Positions 1 through 11,500 of a stretch of 64,000 bases of DNA are shown here, piece after piece. The translations under genes were made by a program, and so were the position numbers. Source of the stretch: Lethocerus indicus (Eukaryota; Arthropoda; Insecta; Hemiptera; Belostomatidae); the NCBI GenBank assembly GCA_019843655.1, contig JACDQD010000002.1:1560585-1624584 (forward strand), read 5' to 3'. The notes under the pieces were generated by a model that was not told the DNA's origin, did no database searches, and saw nothing but the letters and a program-made list of their open reading frames with translations. Position 1 is the first letter of the stretch. Every line of letters starts with the position of its first letter.

Positions 1-181
1 GGACAACACGAACGTCGACTCTCGACGAAGCACCCCGCCAGCACTGACCGCCCAGCGGCCGAAACCGGTCTAGCTTGGGACCGAATAAGCGGGAGCTGAT
101 GACACTTAAAGCGCGCTGGAACTAGTAGTTGAAGTCCTCATAGTAACAATCCTAGACTAGTTTCAATACAAGTACAATATA
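1..181. other. Non-coding left edge with a hammerhead-like remnant
   Basis: No gene is visible. Bases about 41-74 end in CCGAAACCGGTCTAGC, the same 3' half as the hammerhead-like motifs near 7.2 and 21.6 kb. The 5' half (CTGA followed by a C-rich stretch) is poorly preserved, so this is at most a decayed copy. The TA at 180-181 is the left target duplication of the next element. Confidence 0.35.
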
Positions 182-634
182 CAGAGGGGTCCAAAAAAAT
201 GTATCCATAACTTGCAAACTAATTGACGGAATTGTCTCATTTTTGGTAGATAGTCAGTGTTCTGTTGTCAGTTGTACCTTTTGTTAGTCGAGTAAACGTG
301 GCTGGCGCAAGGCTTAGAATCGGATGAAAGGAAGTCAGTTTTGAAGTGGTATTTTAAGTAGGAAAAAATTAACGAGGTTCAACGGCAATGGCGAAACGAG
401 TATCGAACAGAACCAATATCCGACTGAACACGTTGCAGTCAGTAGTTCATGCTGCAGTTGGCCGGCTTCGTTTGTGTGTGGATGTTAATAATGGTGACCA
501 TTTCGAACACCTACAGTGTGATATCTTCAAGTTGGACTTTAAGCTACACTCTCACCAAAAATGAGACAATTCCGCCAATCAGTTTGCAAGTTATGGACTG
601 TTAAACGGTGGATACATTTTTTTGGACCCCTCCG
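182..634 (+). mobile_element. Internally deleted IS630/Tc1-superfamily transposon
   Basis: A 453-bp element is flanked by TA on both sides (180-181 and 635-636). The left end starts CAGAGGGGTCC, and the right end is the reverse complement of CGGAGGGGTCC followed by AAAAAAATGTATCCA. A second inverted block (about 213-247 against 556-597) contains AATTGTCTCATTTTTGGT; the left side has lost about 11 bases present on the right. Between the ends, one forward frame (about 430-566) reads VVHAAVGRLRLCVDVNNGDH, then FEHLQ, then a stop about 15 residues on. This resembles the C-terminus of IS630-like transposases of arthropods whose N-terminal domain is called DUF4817; that family assignment is from memory of the motif. 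The catalytic core is missing, so the copy cannot move by itself. Confidence 0.75.
388..569 (+). pseudogene. C-terminal remnant of an IS630-like transposase
   Basis: An open frame lies inside the TA-flanked element, without a start codon of its own family. It contains the stretch RLRLCVDVNNGDHFEHLQ and ends at a TGA that overlaps the right inverted repeat. The last exon-like segment of this transposase type commonly ends in a basic stretch followed by a G-HFEHL motif. Only about 60 residues remain and no DDE-type catalytic residues are present. Confidence 0.55.
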
Positions 635-3600
635 TATATCATCAAACGAGACTATGAATAAACCAACCGCTTATTATAAAAAAAAACATTTTGGATTGAC
701 TATGCAAAGCCACTGAAAAATGAATTATATCAGTTTTTATATTTTTGTAATTTAAAAAAATATGAATGGAAAATTATGCAAATAACCAAAATGGCTTTTC
801 CTCAATTACGAGTTTACCTTCCTAATTTAAATTTCTTTTTTCGACCAATTTTTTTTTTTTTTCAATTTAATTAACGAACCGACCGTTTTTATTACTGTAA
901 ACTTCACAATCCACCCCCCCCCCACCATCTGTTCGGCATCCGTCTCCGAATAATTGAAGCATGAATCCTAACGGCTAATGACTGTCATGAGCCGAACATT
1001 TCACGGCACAATGCCATCAGCTTTCTGGACGAATCTCTAACGAATTATTAAAATATTCTATTTATTTTCTATAGGAAATATTAATTGGTACCGGTATTAA
1101 TCCTTATCCCGAGAAATTAGTCTTTCAGGGAACGGGGCCGTCGGGCAGTCATTTTGTGGAAATCATTTTCACCCCCCAGAATTGGCGCTCGACTACAAGC
1201 AACAACCCTCAAAGGTGCAATGGAACATGAAAAACAGAATTGATTATAGAAATTAATCGAACATTATCTGTCGTTTTAGGGGTACACAAAAGTAATCAAC
1301 ATTCTGACTTTGGAATTCATTTTATTTTGCTAAAAAACAAACTTTAACTGTACTATATATTCACCGATATTATCGACATCTCTCTGCCACTTTTCTGGCA
1401 AATTTTCGATTCCCCTCTTGAAGAACTCCTCAAGACCAAAATACATCCTATCAAATTGTCGATTACTTTTATTAGGGTGCCCCTAATTGCCTATCGGCGA
1501 TGAAAGCTCTCACCAGTAGTATCAGGTCATAGTCTGATAGGACTCATTGTTATCAACTATTCGAAGTATATTTTTTATGAATTTTTTTATGTGCGAGGGG
1601 GGGGGGATGTGGGTTAGTATTCAATAGACGGCCCCATTCTGAGCGTAGTAGTGGTAGTGATGATGAGGGTGAAATATGGATTTTAATAAAGATGGCTGCC
1701 GCGTTCGGTAGTACCGCCGGGATCCAACCTTATTGGACGAAAACCAGGCCCTTAATAAGTGAGAAGGGTTGGCCGGTCCTTACAACCCAGGTAGGCATAT
1801 ATTGCTTCCCCGGGGTGTTTTTTTTTCTAAATTTTATTGTTCGTATTCGACGACGGCGCGGGGAAGGGGGAAACATTTTCGTATTAAAATTAAACACATC
1901 CGGTACCGCTACGCGACTGGCGGTATTCCTCCCTCCTCGGTGTACATTGAATTCAGGGGGTGTCTCCGATTACAAAAGGTAAAGACACGTTCTCCCTTCA
2001 CCAGTACAAAATGCCCTACTCCACCATAACCATTCTTCGTTGAAGGAACGTCCGCCATACCGGCTCTCATGTTTCAGTTACGTCGCGGCCGTTAGGACCT
2101 TACTAGAAACTGAGGAAATCGGCCATTTTATTACCGCAACGGAATTACAGATTAAATTACGAATCGAGGTGACATTCCGGGAATTAAATTGTCGATTTTA
2201 GTAAAACTTCGGGTGAACAGTATAGCTGTTAGTATATTTCAATGTTAAATCAACTTGTATTCTTAAAAAAAAAATTAAATAAATTAGCGAAATTACGGGA
2301 AATTAGGGAATTCCTCGCCAACACTGTGTTAAACGCGCCAGGTATAAGAGGAAAACTTGAATTTCCTCGACTAAACGCAAATAGATGGAATTGAGTGAAA
2401 AGTTTTGAAACGGGAAATTATGAGAACTATTCAAAGCCCCAACCCGCCCCCTCCGCCCCCGGCGCCACCACTTAGCGAGGGGAAATCTCTCTTGTCTCTG
2501 TAAGTTGGAACTAAGTAGAGGAGAACGGGCGCGGGCTTCTGAAACCTGAAACTGCCGAACACACATTTGTAGACGCAAAGCGCACGCACGTAAGTACACC
2601 GGCCTAATTGTGTTCGGGGGCCACTTCGAGCGTCAACGGGAATTTCATTAGAATTTGTGCCGAGCTGTTATTTTCGAGTCTACAATTAGTAAAGAAAAAA
2701 AAAAGAAGTCATCCTCCACAAAAATAGCATAACAGAGTGTAAAAAACCATAATAGAATACATGTCAGTACAGTTGTCATGTCGCAAAGCCCGTTGAAGAA
2801 ATTTCAAAGGTAACTATTTATTGTACGGTAGAATGAGGCATAATAATAGCCTCGTATAGAGCCGTATTGTGAACGGGATCTCTATTTATATTAAACACAG
2901 CTGCCGGGGTGGGGGTTCAACCCTTCCCGTATTGTCGCCCACTGCCAATGGTCTCCGGTTTCAATGGGAAGCTCAGCCTACAAAACGTCTCCTCCAAGAG
3001 TCCAATGGGCCGCCATTGATACAGCACAGTCGTCGATTCCTCCACGACTCGAGAGGAACTCAGGCCGGCTCCTGTTTTCAAATTCATCTTCCAACAATTT
3101 CGGGAGTTCAGTGAACGGTTAAATATATAGAAACGGACCGCAACCGAAGGTGGCGACAATCTGAAACCGGTTTAGCGCAATCGAAAATGGAGATTTTCAA
3201 TTTTCAATAACTGAATTTCGGGTCCGTTGACGAAACGGTTTGGGCTGAGATCGTTTCGCCTAGAATTTTTAATCGCCCGCACGACATTTCTTCTCCCCGT
3301 TCAGAATTATTCTTTATAAAATAATCGACGAAACGGGAAACCGGGAAGAAACTGCCCGGTATTAAAGCCACCGACGGTCGGGAAAGAATTCGGAGATTGA
3401 GAAGAGGATGAGGAACAGAACAGGCTCAAAGAGAGGACTCGCTGTCTACCAATTTATTATCCCCCCCCACCCCCCAACCCCCGAGATCAAAACCGCTCCG
3501 GGGTTTTTCAACCCTGGCCGCGTTTAAAAGAACGCCGATTGAAAGCTCGACGGCGCCCCCAAAACCCTCGCCCAACGCCAACGGCCAGGGGCAGAAGCCA

Positions 3601-4375
3601 TCGAACGACGCGATTTCAGAAAGAGTTTAAAAACAGTCTACTGTTGTCAGTTCGATCGACTAACCGAGTGACCCAGTGAACTAAACCGGGATTTATTCGA
3701 CGGGGTAAAACCATTTTTATCGCTTATTCTATAACACTAGAGCGAATTTACGTTTATAAGATAGTTTCCTCGGAAAAAATATCCAGCACAAAATAACTGC
3801 GGATCACTCAGCCCTGTATAAGATATTTGACAAAAGAGAGAACATAAAAATCAGTTTCAAAGATATTCATTTTGAGATATACTACGAAATATTATGGCCC
3901 AGCCAACGGGTTTATTTAGACCAACGGGATATTGGGTTGCAAATTGCGATTTAGCATCAAATCTGGCATAAAAATTCTAGAAAAAAAGCCGCCGTTACTT
4001 TTCTTGAATATTAGTATCGCAATTTTCATCGTTCGTTATTTTTTCTAATGATAAACGCGCGATATTACGTCGGCAGTGTACAAAACGCAAACATTTGAGT
4101 TTAATTAACCTGTTCACATTTTTTTTTTTTTTTTTTTAATTGAGATTCCCGCGTCGCATCGAAAATGTGAAAAAATTATGGTCATTACGGTAAAATAATA
4201 GCTGTTGAAAAAAAAAAAATTGGAGTTCATTTTCGAATAAACAAAAAAACCCCTGTTTACAGAACAATAATTGACATAACCGGAAGGAAGGGCCGTTTCA
4301 AAAAATATGGTAAATGAAACTTAATAAAGAACGGTAGTGAACAATATTTTTTGGTTTTCGGTAATTATGATTATA
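635..4375. other. Non-coding region, no gene recognised
   Basis: The stretch is AT-rich with poly(T), poly(A) and C/G runs (for example 912-921, 1598-1607 and 4121-4137). Short frames on both strands overlap one another and have no recognisable domain. A hammerhead-like remnant lies at 3143-3178 (separate entry). I see no tRNA, splice-bounded exon or terminal inverted repeat that I can defend. Confidence 0.5.
3143..3178 (+). repeat. Hammerhead-like motif remnant
   Basis: The sequence reads CCGAAGGTGGCGACAATCTG followed by AAACCGGTTTAGC. It aligns with the better copies at 7.2 and 21.6 kb: a CTGAAGA-type 5' core (here CCGAAGG), a short stem II, then GAAACCGGT. The cleavage triplet GTC has become GTT, so it should be inactive. 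Confidence 0.4.
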
Positions 4376-4597
4376 TTGGTTCGGCAACTAAGTCATTGCG
4401 GATTTTCGTCACTAGACGGAGATGGCGTTATTTGTATTTTCAGGCACGTTTACGTCTTCAAACCTGTAGAGAGTATATTTTGAAATGTTTATTATACGCC
4501 CCGACTATTCGTCGTGCGTACCAAAAATTCACGACATAAGGGTGATATGCATTCACCCGAAGATGAGCTGAATACGCAATTATTTAGTTGCCAACAA
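4376..4597. mobile_element. Short mariner-type MITE, full-length copy
   Basis: The left end after TA (4374-4375) reads TTGGTTCGGCAACTAAGTCA then TTGCGGA. The right end is the reverse complement of TTGTTGGCAACTAAATAATT then GCG. These are mellifera-subfamily mariner termini. The 222-bp interior encodes no transposase. Its interior matches, in reverse complement, the copy at 28435-28585 (including a GGTACGCACGACGAATAGTC block), so the two define one non-autonomous family. Confidence 0.7.
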
Positions 4598-6954
4598 ATT
4601 ATTTAGTAGCAACGTATCAACACTGGGGTATAGAGACTGTTCAAAATGTTGAACGAATGTCTGATTTTAAACGTTAAATTGCGAAGAAAATTGTAAAAAT
4701 TAAACGTTATATTATTAGGAAGTTAAATTTTCAACAGAGACGCTGAAATATTCCCAAATGGCATTCTGAGCATAACTTCACTAAAATAGTGTGCGCCGAA
4801 TGCTAGTTTCCGAACTGGCACCGGAACTCCTCGCCCACAGCAGTTCCAAGTCGAGCGGTGTGACCGTCCCCAATCTGTTTTCCGCTCACGCCCGACCGCG
4901 TTCCGGCTTATTTCGTGAAAATGTTTTTCCGTCGTCGCGACGGGCACGCGGCATTTTCAGCCCGGGCCGTGTCTCATTTCGTTGCCGCGCCTAATTAAGA
5001 TGCCCGATTAGGAGGGAGCACTTTTGTGTCGCCGTCGCATCGACCCCGGCCCCCCCCCCCGGTTGTTATTATCTCGGTCGAACGCCCTTCTGCGAATTAA
5101 CGGTCTCCTCCTACTTCTTCCAGTTCCCGGCTAATATTCCTCTCAGGAAATGAGAAAGCCTACAACCCACCATTGTCCCGAAGGACGCGATGGGCGGGGG
5201 GGGGGCCTCCACTATCCTCAAATCTTAAACACTAGTTACGACCGCATTTTCCGCCGGCTTACTCGACTCGATTTTAATAAAGTTCTTTGTCCTCCGGAAT
5301 TCAGTTGATGTAATTTTCCTGACTAATCTTGGACCCCCACCCCCTCTCCGCGCCGGTATGAAACACGATTATAAATTTTTTATAATCAGCGGTTAAGACG
5401 TTCAAAATGTATTCCTTTTAGGCCGTATCGATCACACGATAGGACCAGTTCGCCAGCAACAGTCACATATATGTGACAGATATTTTTGTACAATTTACAA
5501 AGGCACGTTTGAACATGTCGAGTATTGGACAAAATTGTTAAGTTCTAAAAGTGTAAAATGTACGAAGTCTCGGTCTACTCTCGCGTTATATTTTTATAAC
5601 AGTTGAATAGGTCGTTTCAGCAGGGTTGGTGAAATTAACGGGCGATAAGTTGAATTTAAAAAGATTTTGCGAAGCAAAATTATTAAAATTGTTGCAAGTA
5701 GCTAGATATAAGCGAGCTATAAAAATTATTATTACATTTAATATTTTTTGACGGAAACATGAATTTTCGTAAAATAAAATGAATTTCGTATCGATAAATT
5801 GTATTTATATTTTTTTGTCTTATAATCAATTTTTTATATGGGACACGTAGTTTTTATCTATAGCCCAGCGTCACATATTCGTGTCAGTTTAAAAGAATAC
5901 TTATTTTACTTTTTTAGACTGTTCTAAATACACACACACACACGTAAAATCTATTCCAATTGATAAGATATAATCGCGAAAAAAAATCTCGGGCTACGGT
6001 AGATGTTTTCTCCAGAAGGCCCTGGTAGGCTCTGTCGGCAATGAGTTGTCAAAAGATAAATAAGCTGAGTTTATTTATCCGAATTTAATTTGATGCGGAA
6101 ATACATAACGTTTTGAAAGCGAGTGAGAGAATACTATAGGCAATGGAGAGGTAGCGACGCTGAGGCTAAACCGAATTGAAGTATTCGAGTCACGAGCAGT
6201 GCGGGGGGGGGGCGCCCTAGCCCCGGTTTAATATAGGCCTCTCTCATCCCGTTTTCCCTTTCTATCTTCTATTCCCCTTCCCCGCCCCATTCTCTCTCTC
6301 TCTCTCTTTCATTTTCCGCCATTCGTTTACTATCCGGCGGCGCTTCCGCCCCCATGGCCCGCAACAGATTTCACTTTCCGCCCCCAACTCCCCCAACGCC
6401 CCCACGCCACGCTTTGGGCCCGCATTCCATCCCAACGTCCATTTTGCGTCTTCTTCCGCTCCGGCTTCCCCTCCCTCTCCGCAGCATTTATTCTCCGCAT
6501 TCCCTTCATGAATAACAAAAAGGTTTCCCTCCCGTTTTTGTTTTCACTCCCAGACGGCCGTTGTTTCGCCATTCAATTATCGCCGTCGGGACGTAGACGC
6601 TGATTTGTGTAGAAATAGTAATTAGGCGTCGGCATTTTCTCAACAATAGAAAATTTCATATCTCCGGAGTTCGTTACAGAATTAAAGATCAAAGCTATCC
6701 CACTAACTCTAGTATAATCCTTTAAATATAGATATTTAAATTTAAATATTTATGTATAAGCGATGCCATTTAAATTTTATTGGACAACCGAAACGTCCAA
6801 ACCAATATTACTTCACTGGTTCTGCTATTAACTTTTGGAACAGAAAATAATTTTTGATTGCCCCAACCTGTCACTTTGTCATTATTAATGAAATGCGTAG
6901 TTCTGGACTTTCTGGAAATTCTCTAATTATCCTGTGGTCACAGAAACGTATCAA
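4598..6954. other. Non-coding region with two related palindromes
   Basis: No gene is recognised. Notable items are a perfect 16-bp palindrome GTCACATATATGTGAC (5462-5477), a related imperfect palindrome (5870-5885), an (AC)n stretch near 5932-5943, C/G runs near 5050-5060, 5196-5205 and 6203-6211, and a (CT)n run at 6291-6309 leading into a long pyrimidine-rich tract (6240-6520). The purine/pyrimidine bias there creates an apparent arginine-rich frame on the minus strand that I do not regard as a gene. Confidence 0.5.
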
Positions 6955-7040
6955 TTTAATATATCTGTTTTGTGGTCTGCGAGGTGTTGAAATACCGTAG
7001 GTTCGTCGTGTTTCTGTCTCCTCTCGCCGGTTCGGTCTTT

Positions 7041-7085
7041 CGCCAGACCGGTTTTTCGGCCGCTCGCCACCTTCAGTAGCGCTGT
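7041..7085 (-). repeat. Hammerhead-like motif, left arm
   Basis: On the minus strand GCTA precedes CTGAAGG, followed by a GGC/GCC-type stem II, CGAAAAACCGGTC, then TGGC. GCTA can pair with TGGC (one G-U) as stem I, and ACCGGT is palindromic, as in dimer-forming hammerheads with a very short stem III. CTGANGA has become CTGAAGG and two extra A residues lie after GAAA, so activity is doubtful. Confidence 0.45.
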
Positions 7086-7183
7086 GTTGGTCACTGTCGG
7101 CACTTTGGATGTACAATTGAAAGTGACAGCGAAGTGATGATGACCCACGAAAAACATCCAAAGCGCCGACGGTGACCAACACA

Positions 7184-7222
7184 GCGCTACTGAAGGTGGC
7201 GAGCAGCCGAAACCGGTCACAG
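7184..7222 (+). repeat. Hammerhead-like motif, right arm
   Basis: GCGCTA, CTGAAGG, GGCGAGCAGCC, GAAACCGGTC then ACAG. The GAAA box, the palindromic ACCGGT and the GTC triplet (7216-7218) are intact. Core position 9 is G instead of A, and the 3' strand of stem I is altered compared with the TAGC seen in other copies. Confidence 0.45.
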
Positions 7223-7250
7223 AAACAACCACGAACCTACAAGAAACGTA

Positions 7251-7983
7251 TCATTTCAGATACTGGAAATGTAAGCAGAAAATTAAAGAAGCGATTCTAT
7301 AACCAGTCCTGGAGAAAGTTTCTTGCGCTCTCTTATTTTTTGAATAAAAACCGGCACAGACTCGTTATTCAACACGAGAGAAGCGCAATTTAAAATTAAT
7401 AGATATCGACGCTATTCCTGGAATACCGATTGTAGTACTACGAATCGTGCTTCTGGAAATTCAGGAATAAATAAATACCGGTAGAAAAAACTTCACGACA
7501 ATCAGACGAATAGGAAATACAGTCGACCTTATTAAAATTATGGGACTTCTTTTCAACTGTCAACCGTATTTCGAACCTTTTTTTGTCCGATCTGTAATTG
7601 TGAATACTCTCGCTCTTCAATTTATTGCATTGAAACTAAATACAGACTAATGCAAGTATCAAAACTAAATTATTATTACAATACACGAAATACATTCGGA
7701 TTTGAATAAATTGGCCGAGAACGAGTCAAAAAGATTTAATGAATTTACCGATGATTACATAAAATAAACTATATTCAAAAATGAGAGTTTTCCGAGTGTT
7801 ATATCTGTACAATTAATGTCTGTTAATAGTGAAATAGTTACAAAACTGTTACACATCTAAATTATATTAAAAATTAGACATTTTTTGATGGACTGACTAC
7901 TTGTTTCAGAAAGGTTCCACGGGCGTAAACTGTCGAGAATTTTGACTAACTACTAGTCAGCCTGAAGTTTACTGTAATATCTA
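7251..7983. other. Non-coding AT-rich region
   Basis: No recognisable gene or repeat. Short frames on both strands lack similarity to anything I know. The TA at 7982-7983 is the target duplication of the next mariner copy. Confidence 0.5.
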
Positions 7984-8515
7984 TTGGGTTGACAACTAAG
8001 TAATTGCGGAATTCACCACAACAAGTGGCGTTGTACATATTTTTAAGTACGTCAACATCTTTGCACAGATAAGATTCTTTGATACCTTACTATTTGGTCC
8101 TTTCTGATACATTCGGTGTCGAAATTGCATTGACCAGTCGAATTGTGTGTGTGTGTATAAAAAGCTAAAATACGGTGTCAAATTTTGCTATTTTATTTTC
8201 GCGAAGGTGTTAATGCCTCGCAGTCTCACAAGAAGTTGTACGGCGATGAAGCCTTAAAAGAACGGCAGTGTCGGTACTGACATTTTTCATTAAAAGACGA
8301 GGAGCGCTCTGGACGTCCAGTGGAGGTCGACGATGACCGAATAAAGGCCATTATCGATTCGGATCGACAGGGGACATTGCAGAGAAGCTGAATGTATCTT
8401 ATTCGCGCATTCGAAACCATCTACGGCTTATCTGCGCAAAGAGAGTTGACGTACTTAGAAAAATGAACAACGCCACTTGTCGGTGAATTCCGCAATTACT
8501 TAGTCGCCAACCCGA
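7984..8515 (+). mobile_element. Internally deleted mariner (mellifera type), copy A
   Basis: A 532-bp element is flanked by TA (7982-7983, 8516-8517). The left terminal repeat starts TTGGGTTGACAACTAAGTAA; the right end is the reverse complement of TCGGGTTGGCGACTAAGTAA. The inverted repeats extend inward about 75 bp and include GTTGTACATATTTTTAAGTA. The interior carries only the N-terminal DNA-binding part of a mariner transposase; everything from about residue 90 onward, including the DD34D catalytic domain, is missing. Copies at 31970 and 55256 have closely similar architecture. Confidence 0.85.
8196..8445 (+). pseudogene. Mariner transposase N-terminal fragment, frameshifted
   Basis: Pieces in forward frames read HKKLYGDEALKERQC, then after a stop FSLKDEERSGRPVEVDDDRI, then KAIIDSDRQGT, then SYSRIRNHLRLICAK. 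They correspond in order to the first helix-turn-helix, the linker and the start of the second helix-turn-helix of mellifera-subfamily mariner transposases. A stop follows the RQC segment, bases are lost around the DRQ segment, and the reading frame enters the right terminal repeat with no catalytic aspartates. Confidence 0.8.
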
Positions 8516-11500
8516 TATATTATATTTACGCGGGTGAATATCAACGGACTCTGGCGTCGTGATATTAACGGCGACCGTTCAAACCCATTTCCAGAACGGG
8601 TCTTGGACAACAAGTTGGCGACAATTTCCTCCAACCGAGTCCTGCGGGTTGAGGGGGCGGCCGACAGAAATTAGAGAGCCACCTTTCTGCCGTTAATCCA
8701 GTTCAATACATTAGTCCGCCTTCATTATACGGACGAAATATTGCCAGTGGTCGACGAGTTGGCCGCAACAAAGCCATTTAAAATTTATCAAACCCAACTT
8801 TGCTCTTAAGCCAGTAGGACCGCCGACCTCAACTTCAACCCTTCCTTCTTGAATTAGTGCCCTTCCAGCTCCCTCCCGCCACCCCCACCCTTTCACATTC
8901 CAGCCGCCGCTCACTGTTCACTACAATTCGCCGTTTCTTTCTATTCGCACTCCGTTCCAATCTTCGGACAGGGAACGTCGAGTTCCGAACAATTAGGCGA
9001 ACGCGGCCGGTCGAAGGGGGCCATTAATTAGATATTAGTTATTCAGTTAGAGATTTTGTTGTTGGACACTGGGATGGGCGAAATATCCTCGGCCAATATT
9101 TCCCGGGTCCTACACATGATGGCTTGGCGACGAGTCGAAACCGATCTACCCCCAATACTAAGGAATCTAGACAGAGTCTATCTCAGGGATATATATCTCT
9201 AATACGAAAGTTATGTCGCGCAGATTAAATAATTCAATTGACTTCGGGAATGTTTTTGAAACCTTTTTCCATAAAGACAGTAGAAACCTGTCTTAAAAGT
9301 AAAAACTGTATCTATATCGGGCCGCATAGAAAATAATTCACTTACCGAAGCAAACGCTCGACGCTTACGGAATACACAAATAGCTCACCTGTAAAAAATG
9401 AAAATTTAACTGTTAGTCCCACACAAATTTTCGTTACAAAAACATTAAATTGTACTGCGTAATGAAAAAAATGTCAATATCATTTATTATTCTATATGTG
9501 TATAACTGGGGGTGAAACCAAATCGGCGGTTAAGGACAAACTAGCTTAAAATAAATGCTTAAAGAAATTTACCCTGACCGATCTCAACGATCCTAGAACG
9601 GTGTTCACTCCCGTACATGTAATGTATATAAAATGCAGCGGAAACTAAGTGCTATGATATACAGCCTCCGATTCCGTAGGGCTCGGTTGGGGTTCGCTTT
9701 TCGGCCGGCCGCCCTCGCGTTAACAGCGCCCTTAAGATACGGTATAAATTACAATATCGGTTGGGGTTGGGTTTGGGGGGATGTGCAGCCTCCCGATGAC
9801 TGGGGCGGAGCAGCCCCTAATGACGAGCCGGTCTGGAATTAATACCCCGAGACATTACTCCGTGAAGGGCCCCCACCGACTGAAATTCACCGGAAATATG
9901 CGGGTGATGTAAAGGGGGGGAAAGTGAACGGCCGGGATGAATATTTCTTGATATTCTATACCCCATTATACTCTGATGGGGGAGCCCGTAACAAAACTAA
10001 TAGTCTAAATGGCGAAATCTGGACTGTAGTATCTAAGTGAACATGGACTGACTATGTACCGTCAAAAAATGTAATATTTCTTCCCGATATAAAATCATAA
10101 ATCAAATGATAGGCTATCTTTGTATATTTTGTTTACAATAAAAACATTGCGTTCATCGGATATTTGCCCGGGTCATTTAGATACAATAAATGTAATGTCG
10201 CGAAAACAGCAAAAAATGTAGAATCCTAATGTAAATCCGCTGCCCCAATGAGTTTCTCAATACAATCATAAATTGTATCCCTGCGTACATTAAATGTAAA
10301 TTTCAGAAATACCAGTCGTACATAGCAAGTGTAAAAACAATCTGGAGTGACTTAATTTTAATACTCAGTGATGTAATTCATCGAGAAAAAATGCCTAAAA
10401 CAATAACGGTACTACGCACGAAACTGTACTACGAGGAGATTGTGCAATGTACACACACAGAATTACAACGGGGGGAGGTTGGATGCCGATATTCCAAAAT
10501 GAAGTATTCTGAACGCACCGGCGTTTCGGAAGGGGCGGAACGTTATCTGTTCGCGTTAAATTGGAAGGGGAAAAAGTGCACCAAAGTGCGCCCCATCAAT
10601 TTGTATCTAACTATGTTTATTTTGCCCATATTCCCCCCCCCCCTCCCCCCATTTTAAGACTCCCCAAGTCGATATCCCTCCCTCCCTATCTCTCACACGA
10701 GTCCATGTTGCGGCTTCTCGCCACTTTCAAAAGCAAATAATATACATAATTTACCCTTATATATACTCACATTTGATATAATACCTGTATACAGCGAAAT
10801 ATTGTAATTTACAATACGACCGGGACATTACTGAAGGACTGTAAGAACAGGCATTTCATAAGAAACGTTGCAATATTGTCCCCATCCAGGTAATTTTCGC
10901 TATTTTTTTTTGTCTAATAATTTATTTTTAACTTAGCTATTGAAAGAAAAAATTCTGTTCACCACAGCAGATGCAATTTTTGGCAATTAAATTTCATTTT
11001 GGTTGCTGAACATCTGGTTCCTATCAAAAGGATTCACTGTAAATCGCAGGGGATGGAAGTCACCAGTTAATTCTTTGGAATACCAATAATCCAAATATTA
11101 ATACGGTAAACGGTTTTCTCCGAAACTGTTCAGATCAGTCGTGCGGTAATGAAATTCCTATGAAATATGGAGTGACATTTCATCGAATTATTAAATAAAT
11201 ATATACGCATCGGTTGGAGTGAAGCGGCGGAAAAGCGTTACGCCGAATTTCGCTTTAATTCCATAGTTAAACTGAGCCCAATAATATGTGTATTATATCA
11301 ATAAACTGCGATCGGATATTACGATATATTAACACAGAATTATCAATTTTCCAGAATTTAATACATAAAGCGTTATGTCTTTAGTCTCTAGTTGCACATT
11401 TACATTGGTGTTCAAGAGTGATTTAAATAAGTTTTCTTTTATAATTAGTATTTTTGAAGTGCCCATTCTCAAATTTCATTGTGATCCTAAACGCTGACCA

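Larger units (their letters stand above)
6955..7250. repeat. Fold-back repeat with two hammerhead-like motifs
   Basis: Two arms of one repeat face each other. The left arm (6958-7085) lies on the minus strand and the right arm (7138-7245) on the plus strand. Shared text in the same sense includes GTGACCAACACAGCGCTACT, then GAAGGTGGCGAGC, then CCGAAA...CCGGTC, then CAGAAAC and CACGAACCTAC. The left arm extends into a CAGACCACAAAACAGATATA segment that recurs at 21690-21715. The same unit also occurs at 21305-21730 and 24063-24215. This arrangement is compatible with the inverted terminal structures of Penelope-like elements, but no reverse transcriptase or GIY-YIG frame is present. Confidence 0.6.
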
